DNA from: Mastigias papua
Taxonomy: Eukaryota; Cnidaria; Scyphozoa; Rhizostomeae; Mastigiidae
Assembly (NCBI GenBank): GCA_964019165.1
Contig: OZ025273.1
Coordinates: 13,529,214 to 13,593,213 of the forward strand
Reading direction: 5' to 3'
Length of the DNA: 64,000 nt
How positions within the stretch are numbered: position 1 is the first letter of the stretch; every line of letters begins with the position of its first letter. Under the pieces are notes generated by a model. That model was given only the letters and a program-made list of their open reading frames with translations. It had not been told where the DNA came from and did no database searches. Positions 62,601-64,000 of this stretch are shown here, one piece after another. A program made the position numbers and the translations under genes.

Positions 62601-64000
62601 GTGTAAAGGCAATCGTGTAGGCTAATGTGGCCAGAATTGGCAGCAAAAACAATGCAAAGAGGGGTAGTTTCGGAGTCTTTAAGGACAAAACAGTGGGGTA
62701 AGTAATGACAACCTTCTTCAGGCCATGGTTGTGGTAAATCATGTACTTCTTCGATATACCCCTGAGCTAAGTGTTCAGCAATAACATTACAATAGGCTTG
62801 CATAAGACCGAGCTTATTGAGACGAGACGTAACTTGAGCTAAGTGCTGTTTACAGAGAGTTAAGTTTGAAGGCAAAGGCGGGTGATCAATTTTCCAAGGT
62901 AGAGGGGCATAATAAGACCCATTACGAAATTCAATTTGTTCTTGATAAGAGTATAGAAATTCATTCGTTTGCGTGGCTGTAGTTGGCTCGGAAACAAATT
63001 GATGTTGGAAAAGGCGTTCGACTTGAATAAACAACGAAGAATTACTGAGCAAATTGCCAAAGGTAATGTCGTAATCAACTGAGCTATTGGGCGCATTTGT
63101 GAATGGCAAATCAATCGTAGCTGTTGACCTTTCGTGAATAGAAATCGATGTGTCTTTGGTTAATTGTGACAGGTTTGATAAAGGACCGGATAATACGTGT
63201 CCAAATCTAGATTCCTGAATAACGAGTTTTGCTTGCGAATCAGAAATGTTGCCAAGGAAACGAAAAGCGGCGTCGGCTCCTAAAAGAATATCCACAACGA
63301 AGGAGCAGTCTGAGTAATCGTTAGCTAAGTGTAAATCGTAAAGACGGTGGTCTGACTTTATGTCTGACGAATAACGTTGGTTCATCGGCTTGACTATTTC
63401 ATCTGTTACTAATAAAGAAACGTGTTCGATTCCAGTGGGTGTTTTCAACCCGATTTTGGTGACCCCATAGATCTTTTCAGTTATTGAGCCTCCAAAACTA
63501 CAAACGGAGAGTGTTTCGTATGACGTAGGACTGACATTCAAGGCAGAGGCAAATGCAGCGCGAATATAACTACGTTGCGAGCCTTCGTCAAAAAAGATTC
63601 GGGCTGTGAGCTTCCTTTCGTCGGAAATTGCGACAGCCTTCGCGGTTTTCAATAATATTATTTCGGCGTTACTACAATCGTCATTACTGTCTACAACAAT
63701 ATCTGCTGAACATGGCAAAGAGGTGCAATTGGCAATCGTTGGCTGCGAGGACGTTAATGGCATGGGTGTGACATTGGCTGGAGGTAATGACTGTTCGGTT
63801 GAAGCTATGGCAACGTGTGTTTTTGACTGTACCGAGGGTACACGAGTGGATGTGTTATGATGTTGTGGCATATGATTTGTACTACGGTGGATTTGAATTC
63901 CATGAATGGCAGTGTGATGTTTTCCCTTACATTTAGCACAGCGACCTCTAGCGTTACACTGAGAAACACGGTGTCCAGAACGTAAACAATTAAGGCATAA
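59640..64000 (-). pseudogene. BEL/Pao gag-pol polyprotein, partial, two lesions
   Basis: From the window edge: CCHC knuckles (CLNCLRSGHRVSQC; CAKCKGKHH, 64000-63920). Protease FFDEGSQRSYI (about 63600). RT: FIADIQRAFLNIKL (about 62540), FGHTSSPMTLGAV (about 62390), KLYIDNLLSG (about 62300; YIDN at the catalytic site). RNase H: QVFTDASKLVIGAV (about 61800). Integrase zinc finger HHRLHHIG...CFACKK (about 60900-60780), catalytic IGIDFTG, LSDNAQTF and GGVYERLIG (60690-60350). Terminal domain VGDVVLVADTDKPRHYWELG (about 59950). Lesions: a frameshift near 61590 at the end of RNase H, and TGA at 60005-60003 before the terminal domain. Otherwise open. Confidence 0.92.

Larger units (their letters stand above)
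59335..64000 (-). mobile_element. BEL/Pao LTR retrotransposon, 5' part outside window
   Basis: Minus strand: gag zinc knuckles at the window edge, protease, RT, RNase H, integrase, the Pao terminal domain, a purine-rich tract (GGGGCCCCCAG, about 59635-59622) and a putative 3' LTR. The domain order protease-RT-RNaseH-integrase with a terminal DUF5641-like part is typical of BEL/Pao. Only one frameshift and one stop are visible over about 4.3 kb, so the insertion is young. It lies upstream of RNF213-like exon 1, presumably in an intron. Confidence 0.93.

Overview
This is AT-rich eukaryotic DNA from an invertebrate animal. Genes are split by canonical GT/AG introns. The window carries BEL/Pao and Ty3-type LTR elements, CR1/Jockey/L2-like LINEs, Penelope-like elements and Helitrons, together with long (TA)n, (CA)n and poly-G tracts. 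Nothing in it looks bacterial, and the sequence alone does not fix the phylum.

One host gene dominates the minus strand. It is a homologue of RNF213 (mysterin), the giant AAA+ ATPase and E3 ubiquitin ligase. I could trace 15 successive exons from 58244 down to 10934, about 2.06 kb of coding sequence spread over 47 kb. Every exon has AG/GT borders and every junction keeps the reading frame. The slice covers the region just before the first AAA+ module, its Walker A and Walker B exons, and the linker that follows. The 5' part of the gene (above 58244) and the 3' part (second AAA+ module, RING; below 10934) were not found and probably lie outside the window.

The rest is a nest of transposons, mostly inside introns of that gene. 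(1) 3810-10670: a Ty3-like LTR element with both LTRs, split by a LINE inserted in reverse, followed directly by a second 5'-truncated LINE. (2) 17480-24350: two Penelope-like elements, each with an inverted 3' fragment joined to its 5'-truncated end and each delimited by (TA)n tracts. Their outward ends carry hammerhead-ribozyme-like motifs. The two-element block appears to interrupt an older LINE. (3) 28340-29170, 35556-36480 and 37810-38200: LINE relics; 36480-37320: a Penelope relic; 33974-35464: an element with long terminal inverted repeats. (4) 41968-53679: four non-autonomous Helitrons on the minus strand. Three are joined head to tail with no base between them, and each has a long palindrome at its 3' end. 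(5) 59335-64000: a BEL/Pao retrotransposon with only two visible lesions, running off the window edge.

The most unusual items are the exact Helitron tandem with its subterminal palindromes and conserved signal-peptide-like segment, and the hammerhead-bearing Penelope pair bounded by TA tracts.
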